From Methylococcaceae bacterium (GTDB lineage: Bacteria; Pseudomonadota; Gammaproteobacteria; Methylococcales; Methylomonadaceae), in the NCBI GenBank assembly GCA_014191975.1, contig BJHG01000005.1, forward strand, positions 1-57,630: 57,630 bases of DNA. The letters are read 5' to 3'. The position numbers and the translations under genes were made by a program. A model generated the notes under the pieces. That model made no database searches and was not told the origin of the DNA. It saw only the letters and a list, made by a program, of their open reading frames with translations. Shown piece after piece: positions 19,822-30,014 of this stretch (positions within the stretch are counted from its first letter, which is position 1; every line of letters starts with the position of its first letter).

Positions 19822-20054
19822 GCGACGAGTTCCGCAAAAATTACTGAGGCTTCTTCTTTTCGTAATGTGAGTGAAAAGCCGCGTAATTTAATTTCAATTG
19901 GATCGCCAAGTGGTGCGAAACGGGTTATTTTAAATTCTGTACCGCGTGTTAAACCCATGGCAAGTAATCGTTTCCGGTAGGCTTTGCCAGCAATATCGAA
20001 ACCTGTGATTTTGCCTTTGTCACCGACTGAAAAGGTATTCAGGCTGTATTTCAT
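19818..20054 (-). CDS. feoA: FeoA, SH3-like cytosolic partner of FeoB
   Basis: The 78-residue protein has the FeoA core: GDKGKITGFDI, YRKRLLAMGLTRGTEFKI and GDPIEIKLRGFSLTLRKEEA. It is needed for full FeoB activity. It is first in a six-gene operon; a Fur-like site lies about 40 bp upstream. Confidence 0.95.
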   Translation of the reverse strand: MKYSLNTFSVGDKGKITGFDIAGKAYRKRLLAMGLTRGTEFKITRFAPLGDPIEIKLRGFSLTLRKEEASVIFAELVA

Positions 20055-20094
20055 AAAATCTCACCTCAATGTGAAAACAAAAAATATCGGTTAT

Positions 20095-20109
20095 CAATAA
20101 CCATTCTCA
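20095..20109 (-). promoter_or_regulatory. Candidate Fur box before feoA
   Basis: On the minus strand the 15-mer TGAGAATGGTTATTG resembles the 7-1-7 Fur consensus TGATAATGATTATCA at 11 of 15 positions. A second TGAGAATTAT lies close by at 20132-20141 on the plus strand. Fur control of feo genes is standard in gammaproteobacteria; this site is a pattern match. Confidence 0.45.
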
Positions 20110-20284
20110 ATTGTATTGAATATAGCATACTGAGAATTATGTCTCTAACAATTTATTTTCCCTGAAAGCTTGTGATCACTTTTGTTCATTGCTTAATTTT
20201 TGGCGACGTTTACTAGGCAAGCTTCAAACCTATAAGTTTGTTACAATTGAATCATTAATTTACTACTTTTAGAAACAGAAAATC

Positions 20285-22906
20285 ATGTCAAACTTCGCTA
20301 AAGAAATTATTCCCGTTAATCTCGAAGACGAGATGAAGCAATCCTATTTAGATTACGCGATGAGTGTCATTGTCGGTCGAGCATTACCTGATGTGCGTGA
20401 CGGTTTAAAACCCGTGCATCGGCGTGTACTTTTTGCGATGAGTGAATTGGGTAATGATTTTAATAAAGCCTATAAAAAATCGGCACGTGTGGTCGGCGAC
20501 GTAATTGGTAAATATCACCCACATGGTGACACTGCTGTTTATGACACGATGGTCAGAATGGCGCAGCCGTTTTCGATGCGTCATATGTTAATTGACGGTC
20601 AGGGAAACTTTGGTAGCGTTGATGGTGATTCGCCAGCCGCAATGCGTTATACCGAAGTTCGGATGGCAAAAATTGCCCATGAAATGTTAACGGATTTAGA
20701 CAAAGAAACCGTTGATTTCACGCCAAACTATGACGAATCCGAATCGGAACCTTCAGTATTACCGACGCGTATTCCAACATTGTTAATTAACGGTTCATCG
20801 GGCATTGCCGTTGGGATGGCCACGAATATTCCACCGCATAATTTAAGCGAAGTCGTCAGTGCGTGTTTGGCATTAATTGATGAACCTAATTCGACGATTA
20901 GCGATTTAATGGAATACATCAAAGGTCCTGATTTTCCAACGGCTGCATTTATAAATGGCGCGGCGGGAATTCGTCATGCTTACGAAACAGGTCGTGGCAA
21001 GATTTACCTTCGTGCTAAATCACATTTTGAAAATATCGGTGACAGTTCACGTCAAGCGATTATTACCACCGAATTACCTTACCAAGTTAACAAAGCACGA
21101 TTACTCGAAAAAATTGCTGAATTAGTTAAAGACGGCAAGCTCGAAGGTATTTCTGGTTTACGTGATGAATCAGATAAAGACGGAATGCGAATGGTAGTGG
21201 AATTGAAGCGCGGCGAAGTTGCCGAAGTTGTTTTGAACAATCTTTACAAGCAAACTCAATTTCAAACCGTGTTTGGTATGAATATGGTTGCGATTCTCGA
21301 TGGTCGCCCATTCTGTTTGAATTTGCTTGAAATCCTCAATGCGTTCATCAATCATCGCCGTGAAATTGTGACGCGTCGCACGGTTTATTTGTTACGCAAA
21401 GCGCGTGAGCGTGCTCATATTTTAGAAGGTTTAGCGATTGCATTGGCGAACATCAACGCCATGATTGATATGATTAAGGCCGCGAAAAATCCTGCTGAAG
21501 CTAAAGAGCAATTACTCGCAACACAATGGCCGGCGGGTTTGGTTTTATCATTGATTGAGCGCACTAATTCTGGTAATTCACGTCCGGATAATTTACCAAC
21601 GATTTACGGTTTATCAGGCGATGTTTATCGGCTTTCTGAAACACAAGCGCAAGCGATTTTAGAATTACGTTTGCACCGTTTAACCGGTTTAGAACAAGAC
21701 AAAATCGTTGGTGAATACACGCAACTACTAGAACAAATCGCATTTTATTTGCATATTTTGGGTGACGATTTGCGTTTAATGGAAGTGATTCGTGAAGAAT
21801 TAGTCGCAATTAAAGAACAATACAGTGATCCACGCCGCACCATAATTATGGAAAATCGTGCTGATTTGAGCGACGAAGATTTAATTACCGAAGAAGATAT
21901 GGTGGTCACTGTCTCACACGAAGGTTATGTGAAAGCGCAACCGTTAAGCGATTACCAAGCGCAACATCGTGGCGGACGCGGTAAATCTGCAACACAAACC
22001 AAAGAAGAAGATTTCGTTGATCAATTGATTATAGCCAACACACACGACACTATCCTATGTTTCTCATCAAAAGGTAAAGTTTACGCGCTGAAAGTGTATC
22101 AATTGCCAATAGGTAGTCGTGCAGCTCGTGGTAAACCATTTGTCAATTTGTTGCCGTTGGAAGATGGTGAAAAAATTAATGCCTTTTTACCGACCCGAGA
22201 TTATGACGAAAACAAATTTGTCTTCATGGCAACGTCAGCGGGAACGGTAAAGAAAACACCCCTAAGTGAATTTGCTTATCAACGAACAAGCGGAAAAATT
22301 GCCATTGATTTGCGTGAAGATGACACATTGATTGGCGTAGCGATTACCGATGGACAACAAAATGTAATGTTATTTAGCAGCAACGGCAAAGCAATTCGAT
22401 TTAATGAAGCTGATGTCCGTTCGATGGGGCGCGGCGCGGCAGGTGTTCGAGGTTTGCGTTTAACGGAAGGTGAAAACGTTATTTCACTAATCATCGCATC
22501 TGAAGGTGAAGTATTGACCATCTCCGAAAACGGTTATGGGAAGCGAACCTTTGTCGAAAAATTCCGTCATCAAGGGCGTGGTGGAAGCGGCACTATTGCG
22601 ATGCAAACATCAGAACGAAATGGCAATGTCATTGGCGCATTACTCGTAAATGATGCCGATGAATTAATGATTATCACAGATGGAGGTACATTGGTTAGAA
22701 CCCGTGTCGCAGAAATCTCAGTTGTCGGTCGTGTTGCACAAGGCGTTCGCGTCATTCGTTTGGATGTTGGAGAAAAGGTCGTTGGGGTGGATAGAATTGC
22801 TGGCTTGGAAGTTGAAGAAACGGAAGAATTAGAAAATGATGAAATAATCGAAACAACCAATAATGAAGTTGTTGAAACTCCAATTAACGATGTAATTGAA
22901 GAATAA
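20285..22906 (+). CDS. gyrA: DNA gyrase subunit A
   Basis: GyrA cuts and rejoins DNA in the GyrA2B2 enzyme that introduces negative supercoils. The 873-residue protein aligns at its N-terminus with E. coli GyrA without gaps ([16 protein letters not shown]); the active-site Tyr is in [10 protein letters not shown] near residue 122. In the quinolone-determining region [14 protein letters not shown] has Thr at the position of E. coli Ser83 and Asp at 87; Thr83 is natural in several gammaproteobacteria. The C-terminal beta-pinwheel contains the GyrA box region near [10 protein letters not shown], and the tail is acidic. Confidence 0.98.
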   Translation: MSNFAKEIIPVNLEDEMKQSYLDYAMSVIVGRALPDVRDGLKPVHRRVLFAMSELGNDFNKAYKKSARVVGDVIGKYHPHGDTAVYDTMVRMAQPFSMRHMLIDGQGNFGSVDGDSPAAMRYTEVRMAKIAHEMLTDLDKETVDFTPNYDESESEPSVLPTRIPTLLINGSSGIAVGMATNIPPHNLSEVVSACLALIDEPNSTISDLMEYIKGPDFPTAAFINGAAGIRHAYETGRGKIYLRAKSHFENIGDSSRQAIITTELPYQVNKARLLEKIAELVKDGKLEGISGLRDESDKDGMRMVVELKRGEVAEVVLNNLYKQTQFQTVFGMNMVAILDGRPFCLNLLEILNAFINHRREIVTRRTVYLLRKARERAHILEGLAIALANINAMIDMIKAAKNPAEAKEQLLATQWPAGLVLSLIERTNSGNSRPDNLPTIYGLSGDVYRLSETQAQAILELRLHRLTGLEQDKIVGEYTQLLEQIAFYLHILGDDLRLMEVIREELVAIKEQYSDPRRTIIMENRADLSDEDLITEEDMVVTVSHEGYVKAQPLSDYQAQHRGGRGKSATQTKEEDFVDQLIIANTHDTILCFSSKGKVYALKVYQLPIGSRAARGKPFVNLLPLEDGEKINAFLPTRDYDENKFVFMATSAGTVKKTPLSEFAYQRTSGKIAIDLREDDTLIGVAITDGQQNVMLFSSNGKAIRFNEADVRSMGRGAAGVRGLRLTEGENVISLIIASEGEVLTISENGYGKRTFVEKFRHQGRGGSGTIAMQTSERNGNVIGALLVNDADELMIITDGGTLVRTRVAEISVVGRVAQGVRVIRLDVGEKVVGVDRIAGLEVEETEELENDEIIETTNNEVVETPINDVIEE

Positions 22907-22911
22907 AAACG

Positions 22912-23337
22912 ATGGAAAATTTCACACCTTATTCTGCCTTTTTAGGCGGTAGTTTAATTGGTTTGTCTGCTGCATTATTGATGTATTTCAATGGACGCGT
23001 TGCAGGAATTTCAGGAATGATCGCGGGTTCGTTTGATTATAAAAACAGCGAAAATCACTGGCGATTATTTTTCTTAGGTGGTTTGATTTTAGCAGCTATG
23101 TTTTTTAATTTATTCGTGCCACACGCGGCAGTGACTTATTCACGCTCAACGTTGTTGCTGATAATTTCAGGCGTTTTAGTGGGTTTTGGCACGCGTTTAG
23201 GTAATGGTTGCACGAGTGGTCACGCGGTTTGTGGCATGGCGCGACTTTCAATTCGTTCAATTGCGGCAACGGTTGCATTTATGGCTGTCGCCATTTTAAC
23301 CGTGTTCATCACGCGCCATTTGTTGGGAATTTTATAA
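22912..23337 (+). CDS. YeeE/YedE-family half-transporter A (sulfur transport)
   Basis: The 141-residue membrane protein is the N-terminal half of a YeeE/YedE (DUF395) transporter, a family that imports thiosulfate or related sulfur species. Four hydrophobic spans and the signature GFGTRLGNGCTSGHAVCGM, with its cysteine for substrate contact, are visible. It starts 5 bp after gyrA and its stop overlaps the start of half B by one base. Two-gene versions (PmpA/PmpB type) are common in sulfur-handling proteobacteria. Confidence 0.9.
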   Translation: MENFTPYSAFLGGSLIGLSAALLMYFNGRVAGISGMIAGSFDYKNSENHWRLFFLGGLILAAMFFNLFVPHAAVTYSRSTLLLIISGVLVGFGTRLGNGCTSGHAVCGMARLSIRSIAATVAFMAVAILTVFITRHLLGIL

Positions 23338-23786
23338 TGACAAAAAATAAAGCGGCGTTACTTTGCGGGATTCTATTTGGCTTAGGTTTGACTATTTCTC
23401 AAATGAGTAATCCCGATAAAGTGTTGGCATTTTTAGATGTTACTGGTAATTGGGATCCGAGCTTGGCTTTTGTGATGGGGGGAGCGTTGATTACGTTGGC
23501 AACGCTGCAACATTTTATTTTGAAGAGTCCACAACCGATTTGTGACACAAAATTTCATCTTCCAAAAACAAATGATATAATAGATAAGCGATTGATTTTT
23601 CGTGCAATTATTTTCGGTATTGGCTGGGGATTAGTCGGTTTTTGTCCTGGTGCCGTTCTTGCGGCATTTGGTGACGGGAAATTCGAACCATTTTCATTTA
23701 TGCTAGCATGTGTCGGGGGTATGGTGCTGTTTAATATATTTCACGAGAAAAACAATCAATCCCGTTTTAAGGACGTGCCACCATGA
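23337..23786 (+). CDS. YeeE/YedE-family half-transporter B
   Basis: The 149-residue partner of the preceding half-transporter. It has the second family signature GIGWGLVGFCPGAVLAAFGD and four membrane spans. The ATG at 23337 overlaps the previous stop (TAATG), a coupled start. Its final 195 bp belong to a segment duplicated at 24710-24946, where the same frame is degraded (GFCPG became GFYPG and a frame break follows FHEKN). This copy is the intact one. Confidence 0.9.
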   Translation: MTKNKAALLCGILFGLGLTISQMSNPDKVLAFLDVTGNWDPSLAFVMGGALITLATLQHFILKSPQPICDTKFHLPKTNDIIDKRLIFRAIIFGIGWGLVGFCPGAVLAAFGDGKFEPFSFMLACVGGMVLFNIFHEKNNQSRFKDVPP

Positions 23787-23823
23787 AAAATATTTTTTAC
23801 ACATCTTGTTATACTTACATTAA
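23591..23823 (+). repeat. Duplicated yedE-ftsH junction, copy A
   Basis: About 233 bp covering the end of half-transporter B and the first 41 bases of ftsH are repeated at 24710-24946 with roughly 90% identity. In this copy the transporter end is intact and the ftsH beginning is ruined by single-base indels and then cut at 23823 by an insertion-sequence remnant. Confidence 0.9.
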
Positions 23824-23839
23824 CCTCAGTTCGACGTAA
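23783..23839 (+). pseudogene. Truncated ftsH start (duplicate)
   Basis: From the ATG at 23783 the bases follow the intact ftsH start at 24904 for about 40 positions, but a missing base shifts the frame and the sequence leaves ftsH at 23823, ending in TAA at 23839. It is a decayed duplicate of the ftsH N-terminus. Confidence 0.8.
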
Positions 23840-24106
23840 GAATTAAGCGATGATGGTTATAACTGATTGTGGCAAATGTTTAAGGAAGCTTTCTTTTCTT
23901 GGTAGGATTAAGCGACCAAACAAGTGATCATATTGACGGCAAAGTTTGTAAAAGAGCCGTGGCGACGATGTTCAAGATTGAAAATATTTTCAATGATGCT
24001 GCGTTTTCTCAAAATCAACTTATCTAAAGTCTCTAATATTCAGGCTTTCATGTTCTTATTAATCGCCGTAATCATCTCTAAATCTTGTTGGGTAGCGGTA
24101 GTGCTA
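23824..24106 (-). pseudogene. IS982-family transposase remnant
   Basis: On the minus strand the translation LEMITAINKNMKA, a stop, then LDKLILRKRSIIEN and IFNLEHRRHGSFTNFAVNM matches the C-terminal part of IS982 transposases (typically LRKRSIIETVNDQLKN..IEHSRHRS). A short internal deletion removes residues between IIE and the EHRRH motif, and there are in-frame stops. The segment begins exactly where copy A of the duplication ends (CCTCAGTTCGACG at 23824), consistent with an insertion-sequence terminus there. Confidence 0.8.
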
Positions 24107-24440
24107 AACAAGTAATGCTGCCTTGGATAAGTTATAGTGGAAAAGGAAGTATTTGATAGCAGCGATATGATTTTCAAATTTCTTCGAAAAAAACAAGGAA
24201 GATCGCACAAGCCTTTAAACGCGCTGACAAACAGTCAAATTAAAATGTTCAATATGATTTCTCAGTCCTGTATGTTTGCCGAGCGCAACATGTTTATCTT
24301 CAGGAAAAACATGCTTTCTCACGATAGATTTTAGGAATTTGCAGCCAACGTTTTTCAGCATCTTCGCGTTAAGCTGACTGACAAAATTCGACTGATTCCT
24401 CGCAGAGAATTTCGCTCTAGTAACGCTTTATTCATCAAAT
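24107..24440 (-). pseudogene. IS1-family transposase remnant
   Basis: Minus-strand reading gives ALLERNSLRGISRILSVSL (IS1 InsA helix-turn-helix region), then VALGKHTGLRNHIEHFNLTV, QRV, stop, RLVRSSLFFSKKFENHIAAI and FLFHYN, the C-terminal motif series of IS1 InsB (RQRVSRLVRKTLSFSK). The middle of the protein is missing and stops interrupt the frame, so it is inactive. It abuts the IS982 remnant. Confidence 0.8.
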
Positions 24441-24449
24441 CTTTATTTA

Positions 24450-24665
24450 TCAAATTTTTTTTGAATCCTCTATGTCTTTGAACTCGTAGTCCATCACAAA
24501 CTGTCTGCCACATTCTTTAACAACGATAGTTTTGTTTTCCGCTGTGAATATGATCGTTCTTTTTGTATTTTTCACTACCACAGTAGAGTAACTAAATTTT
24601 AATGATGTTTTTTTAGACTTGTGTAACACTACTGAACAATTTATGTAGCAAATATGTCTACTCAT
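24450..24665 (-). CDS. Hypothetical 71-residue protein
   Basis: A 71-codon frame with a GAAGAA ribosome-site-like sequence eight bases before the ATG. The product is basic and Lys/Thr/Val-rich (TVVVKNTKRTIIFTAENKTI) with four cysteines and no recognised domain. Its upstream and start region is a dispersed repeat (also at 4-33). It lies among IS remnants and may be a gene fragment carried with them. Confidence 0.35.
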   Translation of the reverse strand: MSRHICYINCSVVLHKSKKTSLKFSYSTVVVKNTKRTIIFTAENKTIVVKECGRQFVMDYEFKDIEDSKKI

Positions 24666-24688
24666 AATTTCTTCACATTAGATAACTA
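24659..24688 (-). repeat. 30-bp dispersed repeat, copy 2
   Basis: Reverse-strand copy of the segment at 4-33 with one mismatch. Here it supplies the ribosome site and first codons of the 71-codon frame. Confidence 0.6.
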
Positions 24689-24709
24689 CAATATAATCGC
24701 ATAGATGTA

Positions 24710-24946
24710 ATTGATTTTTGGTGCAATTATTTTCAGTATTGGCTGGGAATTAGTCGGTTTTTATCCTGGTGCCGTTCTTGCTGCATTTAGCGACGGTAAA
24801 TTCGAACCATTTTCATTTACGCTAGCCTCTGTCGGGGGTATGATGCTGTCTAATATATTTCACGAGAAAAACTAATCAATCCCGTTTTTAAGGACGTGCC
24901 GCCATGCAGAAATATTTTTTACACATCTTTGTTATACTTACATTAA
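24710..24946 (+). repeat. Duplicated yedE-ftsH junction, copy B
   Basis: Second copy of the 23591-23823 segment. Here the transporter end has decayed (GFYPG for GFCPG, then a frame break after FHEKN), while the ftsH beginning is intact and leads into the full gene. The 886 bp between copies hold only IS remnants and one small frame. Confidence 0.9.
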
Positions 24947-26796
24947 GTTTCGCAAGTTTCTTTATCTTTGACCGTGTTAACACTGAGCCACCAGTTGATA
25001 ATTCATTGGCATATTCTGATTTTATTGATCGCGTTAAAAACAAGCAAGTCGATAAAGTCGAAATTTCCGGACAAGCTATTAAATTAAGAGCAGCTGATGG
25101 CGAAACTTATGAAACATTTAACCCTGGTGATGGGCATTTAATTGATGACTTGCTTGCTGCCGACGTACAAATTCGTACTAAAGTACCTCAAAAACAGTCG
25201 ATGTTTATGCAAGTTTTCATCGCTTGGTTTCCGATGTTGCTGATGATTACGGTATGGATTATTTATATGCGTCGTAATCAAGGTATGGGCGGCAACAGCT
25301 TCGGCAAAAGCAAAGCGCGTATGCTCGAAGAGGATAAACTAACCGTAAAATTCGCGGACGTCGCGGGTTGTGAAGAAGCGAAAGAAGAGGTTTCCGAGTT
25401 AGTTGATTTTCTCGCAGACCCACAAAAATTCCAAAAATTGGGTGGACAAATTCCACGCGGAATTTTAATGGTTGGACCTCCAGGAACGGGTAAAACGTTA
25501 ATCGCAAAAGCCATTGCAGGCGAAGCAGGTGTAAAATTCTTCAGCATTTCTGGTTCGGATTTTGTGGAAATGTATGTTGGTGTTGGTGCGTCACGAGTTC
25601 GTGATATGTTCGCGCAAGCTAAAGAGCATTCACCTTGCATCATTTTTATTGACGAAATCGACGCTGTTGGACGGCAACGTGGCGGTGCTGGAATGGGTGG
25701 TGGTAATGACGAACGCGAACAAACCTTAAACCAGCTTTTAGTCGAAATGGACGGTTTTAACGGCAACGAAGGTGTCATTATTATTGCCGCAACAAACAGA
25801 GCCGACGTACTCGACAAAGCGTTATTGCGTCCAGGACGTTTCGACAGACAAGTCAACGTAGGATTGCCAGATGTACGGGGTCGTGAACAGATTTTAAAAG
25901 TACACATCAAAAAAGTCCCTGCTGCTGAAGATGTTATTTTATACGATTTAGCACGTGGCACACCTGGCTTTTCAGGTGCAGATTTGGCGAATATTGTAAA
26001 CGAGGCGGCATTACTTGCAGCGCGTTCTAATAAAAAAGAAGTCAGCATGAGTGACCTCGAAAAATCTAAAGACAAAATCCTAATGGGCGCAGAAAAACGC
26101 ACAATGGTAATGTCAGAAGAAGATAAATTATTGACGGCTTATCATGAAGCGGGACATTGTATCGTGGGTGAATTATCACCAGAGCATGATTCAGTTTATA
26201 AAGTTAGCATAATGCCACGTGGTCGTGCTTTGGGAATTACGATGTTTTTACCTGATCAAGATCAATACAGCGCAAGCAAGCGTAAATTAGAAAGCCAAAT
26301 CGCTAGTTTATTTGGTGGACGAATCGCGGAATTGATTATTTACGGTGGTGACCGTGTAACAACCGGCGCATCAAATGATATTGAACGCGCCACAGAATTG
26401 GCACGTAACATGGTGACACGTTGGGGATTTTCAGAAAAATTAGGCACGATGGTTTATGGAGAAGAAGGTGGGCAGCCATTTATGGGTTATGCGGCCAAAG
26501 GCAGTAAAAATTCTGAATTAGTTGCGCAACAAATCGATGAAGAAATTCGTGTTATTATTGATGCCAATTATCAACGTGCTGAAAAACTTTTACAAGAGAA
26601 TATAAGCGTTTTACATAATATGGCGAAAGCATTAATGAAATGGGAAACGATTGATAAAACCCAAATTGATGCGTTGATGTTTGGCAAAGAACCACTGCCA
26701 CATCCTGAATTCCCAACGCCTAATCTTGAAAAAATTGAATTGGCAAAAAATAGTGGCGGTGTAGGTGATTTTGTATCACAACCCACAATGCAGTAA
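24904..26796 (+). CDS. ftsH: FtsH, membrane-bound ATP-dependent zinc metalloprotease
   Basis: FtsH is a hexameric inner-membrane protease that degrades sigma-32, LpxC and damaged membrane proteins. The 630-residue protein has two membrane spans (5-22 and about 101-121), Walker A GPPGTGKT near 195, Walker [13 protein letters not shown], the second region of homology ([20 protein letters not shown]) and the zinc site HEAGH near 417. The ribosome site AAGGA precedes the ATG. The start lies in a duplicated segment next to IS remnants, so its promoter may be new. Its last 32 bases overlap the following gene in another frame. Confidence 0.97.
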   Translation: MQKYFLHIFVILTLSFASFFIFDRVNTEPPVDNSLAYSDFIDRVKNKQVDKVEISGQAIKLRAADGETYETFNPGDGHLIDDLLAADVQIRTKVPQKQSMFMQVFIAWFPMLLMITVWIIYMRRNQGMGGNSFGKSKARMLEEDKLTVKFADVAGCEEAKEEVSELVDFLADPQKFQKLGGQIPRGILMVGPPGTGKTLIAKAIAGEAGVKFFSISGSDFVEMYVGVGASRVRDMFAQAKEHSPCIIFIDEIDAVGRQRGGAGMGGGNDEREQTLNQLLVEMDGFNGNEGVIIIAATNRADVLDKALLRPGRFDRQVNVGLPDVRGREQILKVHIKKVPAAEDVILYDLARGTPGFSGADLANIVNEAALLAARSNKKEVSMSDLEKSKDKILMGAEKRTMVMSEEDKLLTAYHEAGHCIVGELSPEHDSVYKVSIMPRGRALGITMFLPDQDQYSASKRKLESQIASLFGGRIAELIIYGGDRVTTGASNDIERATELARNMVTRWGFSEKLGTMVYGEEGGQPFMGYAAKGSKNSELVAQQIDEEIRVIIDANYQRAEKLLQENISVLHNMAKALMKWETIDKTQIDALMFGKEPLPHPEFPTPNLEKIELAKNSGGVGDFVSQPTMQ

Positions 26797-27100
26797 ATCG
26801 AGGCAATTATTAACATTATTACAAGAAAACGGTGTTAATGTTTCAATTGTCGAATATTTGAAAGCGCCGTTAACGGTTGAAGAATTAGAAACTATGGCAC
26901 AAAAGTTAAATTTAGAACCACGTCAATTTATGCGTCAAGGCGAATCAGAATATGAAAACTTTGTTGCCGAAAATCTAACTCGCCAAGAATTATTCGAGGC
27001 CATTGTCAAATATCCACGTTTGTTAGAGCGTCCGATTGCTGTTACGGAAACGAAAGCAGTAATTGGTCGGCCCCCTGAGAATGTGTTGGCGTTATTGTGA
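26765..27100 (+). CDS. ArsC/Spx-family thiol reductase, GTG start inside ftsH
   Basis: The 111-residue protein has the ArsC-family form: [20 protein letters not shown] with the catalytic Cys at residue 9, and the C-terminal block [20 protein letters not shown]. Family members reduce arsenate with glutathione/glutaredoxin (YfgD type). The only sensible start is GTG at 26765, because the motif begins at once and stops lie upstream. That puts 32 bp inside ftsH in a different frame. The next gene starts within its stop codon (GTGA). Confidence 0.88.
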   Translation: MILYHNPQCSKSRQLLTLLQENGVNVSIVEYLKAPLTVEELETMAQKLNLEPRQFMRQGESEYENFVAENLTRQELFEAIVKYPRLLERPIAVTETKAVIGRPPENVLALL

Positions 27101-27444
27101 AAGCACAGTATTTTTATTGGCTCGCGCTCAGTGCATTTTTAGAGTTATTCGGTTTGCTAATGCTTTGGCAAACCATTTTAGCTCCTTCTACAAAATTCCC
27201 CGTTGGGCTTCTTTTATTACTTAATATCATCCCATTATTGATTCCAATGCGTGGTTTTTTAAATGGTGATAAAAAAAGTTGCTCGTGGATGGCATATATC
27301 AGTTTGTTTTATTTAATACACGGTGCAGTTGAATGTTATGCCAATGTGGATGAGCGTTGGCTCGCTGGTTGGGAAGCATTTTTAAGTCTACAGCTCTTTT
27401 TCGGTGCGGCATTTTACGTTCGCTTCATCGGTCCTCATGCCTGA
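27097..27444 (+). CDS. DUF2069 membrane protein
   Basis: The 115-residue protein has four hydrophobic spans and the family features (LLLLLNIIPLLIPMRGFLNG and YISLFYLIHGAVECYA). DUF2069 proteins are conserved in gammaproteobacteria next to hda/arsC genes, function unknown. The GTG start overlaps the previous stop by four bases, and its end overlaps the hda start by 8 bp. Confidence 0.85.
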   Translation: MKAQYFYWLALSAFLELFGLLMLWQTILAPSTKFPVGLLLLLNIIPLLIPMRGFLNGDKKSCSWMAYISLFYLIHGAVECYANVDERWLAGWEAFLSLQLFFGAAFYVRFIGPHA

Positions 27445-28132
27445 GCAATATCCACTTCATTTTGAATTCCGTGCGAATCAAACCTTTGATGATTTTTTTG
27501 CTGGTGCAAACGAACTCGTTATTAACGATTTAAAACAATGTATTTTAGGTGACGGCGAACAGCAAATTTTTTTGTGGGCAAAATCAGGTCAGGGTAAAAG
27601 TCATTTGCTCCAATCCTGTTGTCATTTCGCATAAGCGCATGAAAACTCGTCATTTTATTTTGATTTGTCACTGTATCAATTGCACAACCCAGCAATTTTT
27701 TTAGGGCTAGACGATTATGCAGTGGTTTGTGTTGACAATGTTGATGCGATTATAGGACTAGTAAAATGGGAAGATGCGTTGTCCGCTTTTATGCAGCGGC
27801 ATTATGCGCGTGGACACCAGTTGATTTTGTCAGCAACAAACTTACCAAATCACATGAGGCTTAAAAATTCGAATGTAAAAGTAAATTTAGGTTGGGGCTT
27901 AATGGTTCAGCTAAAAACCTTAGTGAATACAAGTAGTGTAGATGCGTTGATTTTTAGAGCAGACGCAATGGGGCTTGAAATTTCTCCGCAAGTAGGGCGA
28001 TTTCTAATGATTCAACATCAAGAAGAATTAGATAGTTTATGGTATTTGTTAGAAAGGCTGGATCGTGCATCATTGTCAGCGAAGCGGCGATTAACGATTC
28101 CATTTTTAAAGCAGCTTTTGAAAAGTACCTAA
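27437..28132 (+). pseudogene. hda: hda (regulatory inactivation of DnaA), interrupted by in-frame stop
   Basis: Hda is the DnaA-related AAA+ protein that, with the sliding clamp, drives ATP hydrolysis on DnaA after initiation. The frame from ATG 27437 begins MPEQYPLHFEFR, has a Walker A-like GQGKSHLLQ, then TAA at 27632-27634 after CCHFA. Reading continues in the same frame with AHENSSFYFDLSLYQLHN and ends after RLTIPFLKQLL at 28132, giving 231 codons, the normal Hda length. The stop differs by one base from CAA (Gln). In addition, the box VII segment, usually LPDL.SRL with the arginine finger, reads NSNVKVNL, so the Arg is absent. Two separate defects suggest real loss rather than a sequencing error. 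Confidence 0.85.
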
Positions 28133-28144
28133 AAATAAAAAATA

Positions 28145-28176
28145 AACCTCGTTGAAAATACATTCAACGAGGTTTT
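28145..28176. terminator. Bidirectional terminator between hda and edd
   Basis: AACCTCGTTGAA pairs with TTCAACGAGGTT around a short loop, with T residues following on the plus strand and A residues preceding, between convergent genes. Confidence 0.8.
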
Positions 28177-28193
28177 CCTCATTCTGGGGTTAA

Positions 28194-30014
28194 CTAATCA
28201 ACAATAAATAAATTTGACGCACCAGTTTCAGCTGACGATGCGCCCAAACGGAAATGCCCAAACATTTCACGCCCCATGCCCATGTGATGATTGTGTGCCG
28301 AATTCGGTGCAGGAATTCGAGCATTAAATTCTGCGTCATCCATCAAAACGTTAATATCGCCCGTTTGCAAATTCAACGAAATAATATCGCCGTTTTGTAC
28401 TTTCGCTAACGGCCCGCCTACTTCACATTCAGGGCACAAATGAATGACGGAAGGCACTTTGCCTGACGCGCCCGACATTCTGCCGTCGGTGACCAATGCA
28501 ACTTTGAAACCTTTGTCTTGTAACACGCCCATTGGCGGCGTGAGTTTGTGTAATTCTGGCATTCCATTGGCGCGTGGTCCTTGAAAACGAACAACCGCGA
28601 CAAAATCTTTTTCCAATTCACCGCGTCGAAATGCCGCTAAGAAATCTTCTTGATCATCAAAAACAACTGCTGGAGCTTGGACGATTTGGTGTTCTGGGGA
28701 AAGCGCAGAAAGTTTCGTTACGCCGCGACCTAAATTGCCTTTCATAACGTGCAAACCGCCACTCGCTGCGAAAGGTTTAGCGACGGTACTTAATACTTCC
28801 AAATCTAACGATACTTTTGGCACAGCTTCCCACACCAATTTGTTGTCAATTAAACGTGGTTCTTGGCAGTAATTCGCCATTCCGCGTTTATTCGCAATTG
28901 CAATCGTGTCTTCATGCAATAAATGATTATTCAATAATTCTTGAATCAAAAAGCCCATGCCCCCTGCAGCGTGAAAATGATTCACATCCGCAGCACCATT
29001 TGGATACACTTTTGCCAACAACGGAATAACTTTTGACAATTTATCAAAATCATCCCAATTTAACGAAATACCTGCGGCTCGTGCTATTGCAACTAAGTGC
29101 ATCGTATGATTAGTCGAACCGCCCGTTGCTAACAAACCAATCACGGCATTCACAATCGCTTTTTCATCGATAACGTGTGCGACAGGACGATAATCATCAC
29201 CCAATGCGGTGAATTTCAACACTTGACGTGCTGCTTCTTTGGTCAATTCGTCACGCAAAAGCGTGTTAGGATTCACAAATGAACTGCCAGGTAAATGCAG
29301 CCCCATTATTTCCATCATCATTTGATTGGTATTCGCGGTACCGTAAAACGTACACGTTCCCGCACTGTGATACGACGCGGCTTCGGCAGCGAGTAATTCT
29401 TCACGACCAATTTCACCAATTGCATATTTTTGACGCGCTTGCGCTTTTTCTTTATTGGAAATTCCACTGGGCATGGGGCCTGCAGGAACGAAAATCGCGG
29501 GTAAATGCCCAAAACTCAACGCACCAATCAATAAACCGGGAACAATTTTGTCGCACACACCCAAAAATAATACGCCATCAAACATGTCGTGGCTCAAACC
29601 AATCGCCGTCGTCATCGCAATTAAATCACGGCTAAACAACGATAATTCCATACCCGGTTGACCTTGCGTAATCCCGTCACACATTGCTGGAACGCCCGCC
29701 GCGACTTGCGCCACGCCACCTGCTTCACGGATTGCCGCTTTAATTAAATCTGGCGTATCTTTATATGGCTGATGCGCTGAAAGCATGTCGTTATACGCCG
29801 TGATAATGGCGATATTAGCTTTTTTCTCAGCGGTTAAATCGGCTTTTTCTTCTGGTGTATTCGCTGCAAAACCGTGTGCTAAATTCGCACAACCCATGCC
29901 GACACGTTGTGGCAATTTTTTGGCATAAGTATCTATGTGTTTTAAATAGGCAGAACGAGTGACGTGACTACGTTCAATAATTTCGTTGGTAACACTTTGA
30001 ATAATCGGATTCAT
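28194..30014 (-). CDS. edd: Phosphogluconate dehydratase (Entner-Doudoroff)
   Basis: Edd dehydrates 6-phosphogluconate to 2-keto-3-deoxy-6-phosphogluconate with a [4Fe-4S] cluster. The 606-residue protein belongs to the IlvD/Edd family: [20 protein letters not shown]-like segment near 70-88, cluster cysteines in [31 protein letters not shown] and [18 protein letters not shown], and the C-terminal [16 protein letters not shown]. No eda, zwf or pgl gene is adjacent. The start is preceded by AAAAGGAAA; that region is part of a 21-bp tandem repeat (30008-30080). Confidence 0.96.
   Translation of the reverse strand: MNPIIQSVTNEIIERSHVTRSAYLKHIDTYAKKLPQRVGMGCANLAHGFAANTPEEKADLTAEKKANIAIITAYNDMLSAHQPYKDTPDLIKAAIREAGGVAQVAAGVPAMCDGITQGQPGMELSLFSRDLIAMTTAIGLSHDMFDGVLFLGVCDKIVPGLLIGALSFGHLPAIFVPAGPMPSGISNKEKAQARQKYAIGEIGREELLAAEAASYHSAGTCTFYGTANTNQMMMEIMGLHLPGSSFVNPNTLLRDELTKEAARQVLKFTALGDDYRPVAHVIDEKAIVNAVIGLLATGGSTNHTMHLVAIARAAGISLNWDDFDKLSKVIPLLAKVYPNGAADVNHFHAAGGMGFLIQELLNNHLLHEDTIAIANKRGMANYCQEPRLIDNKLVWEAVPKVSLDLEVLSTVAKPFAASGGLHVMKGNLGRGVTKLSALSPEHQIVQAPAVVFDDQEDFLAAFRRGELEKDFVAVVRFQGPRANGMPELHKLTPPMGVLQDKGFKVALVTDGRMSGASGKVPSVIHLCPECEVGGPLAKVQNGDIISLNLQTGDINVLMDDAEFNARIPAPNSAHNHHMGMGREMFGHFRLGASSAETGASNLFIVD

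Noticed and set aside
24137-24334. Plus-strand 65-codon frame
   Set aside because: It is antisense to the IS1 transposase remnant, whose motifs read clearly on the minus strand.
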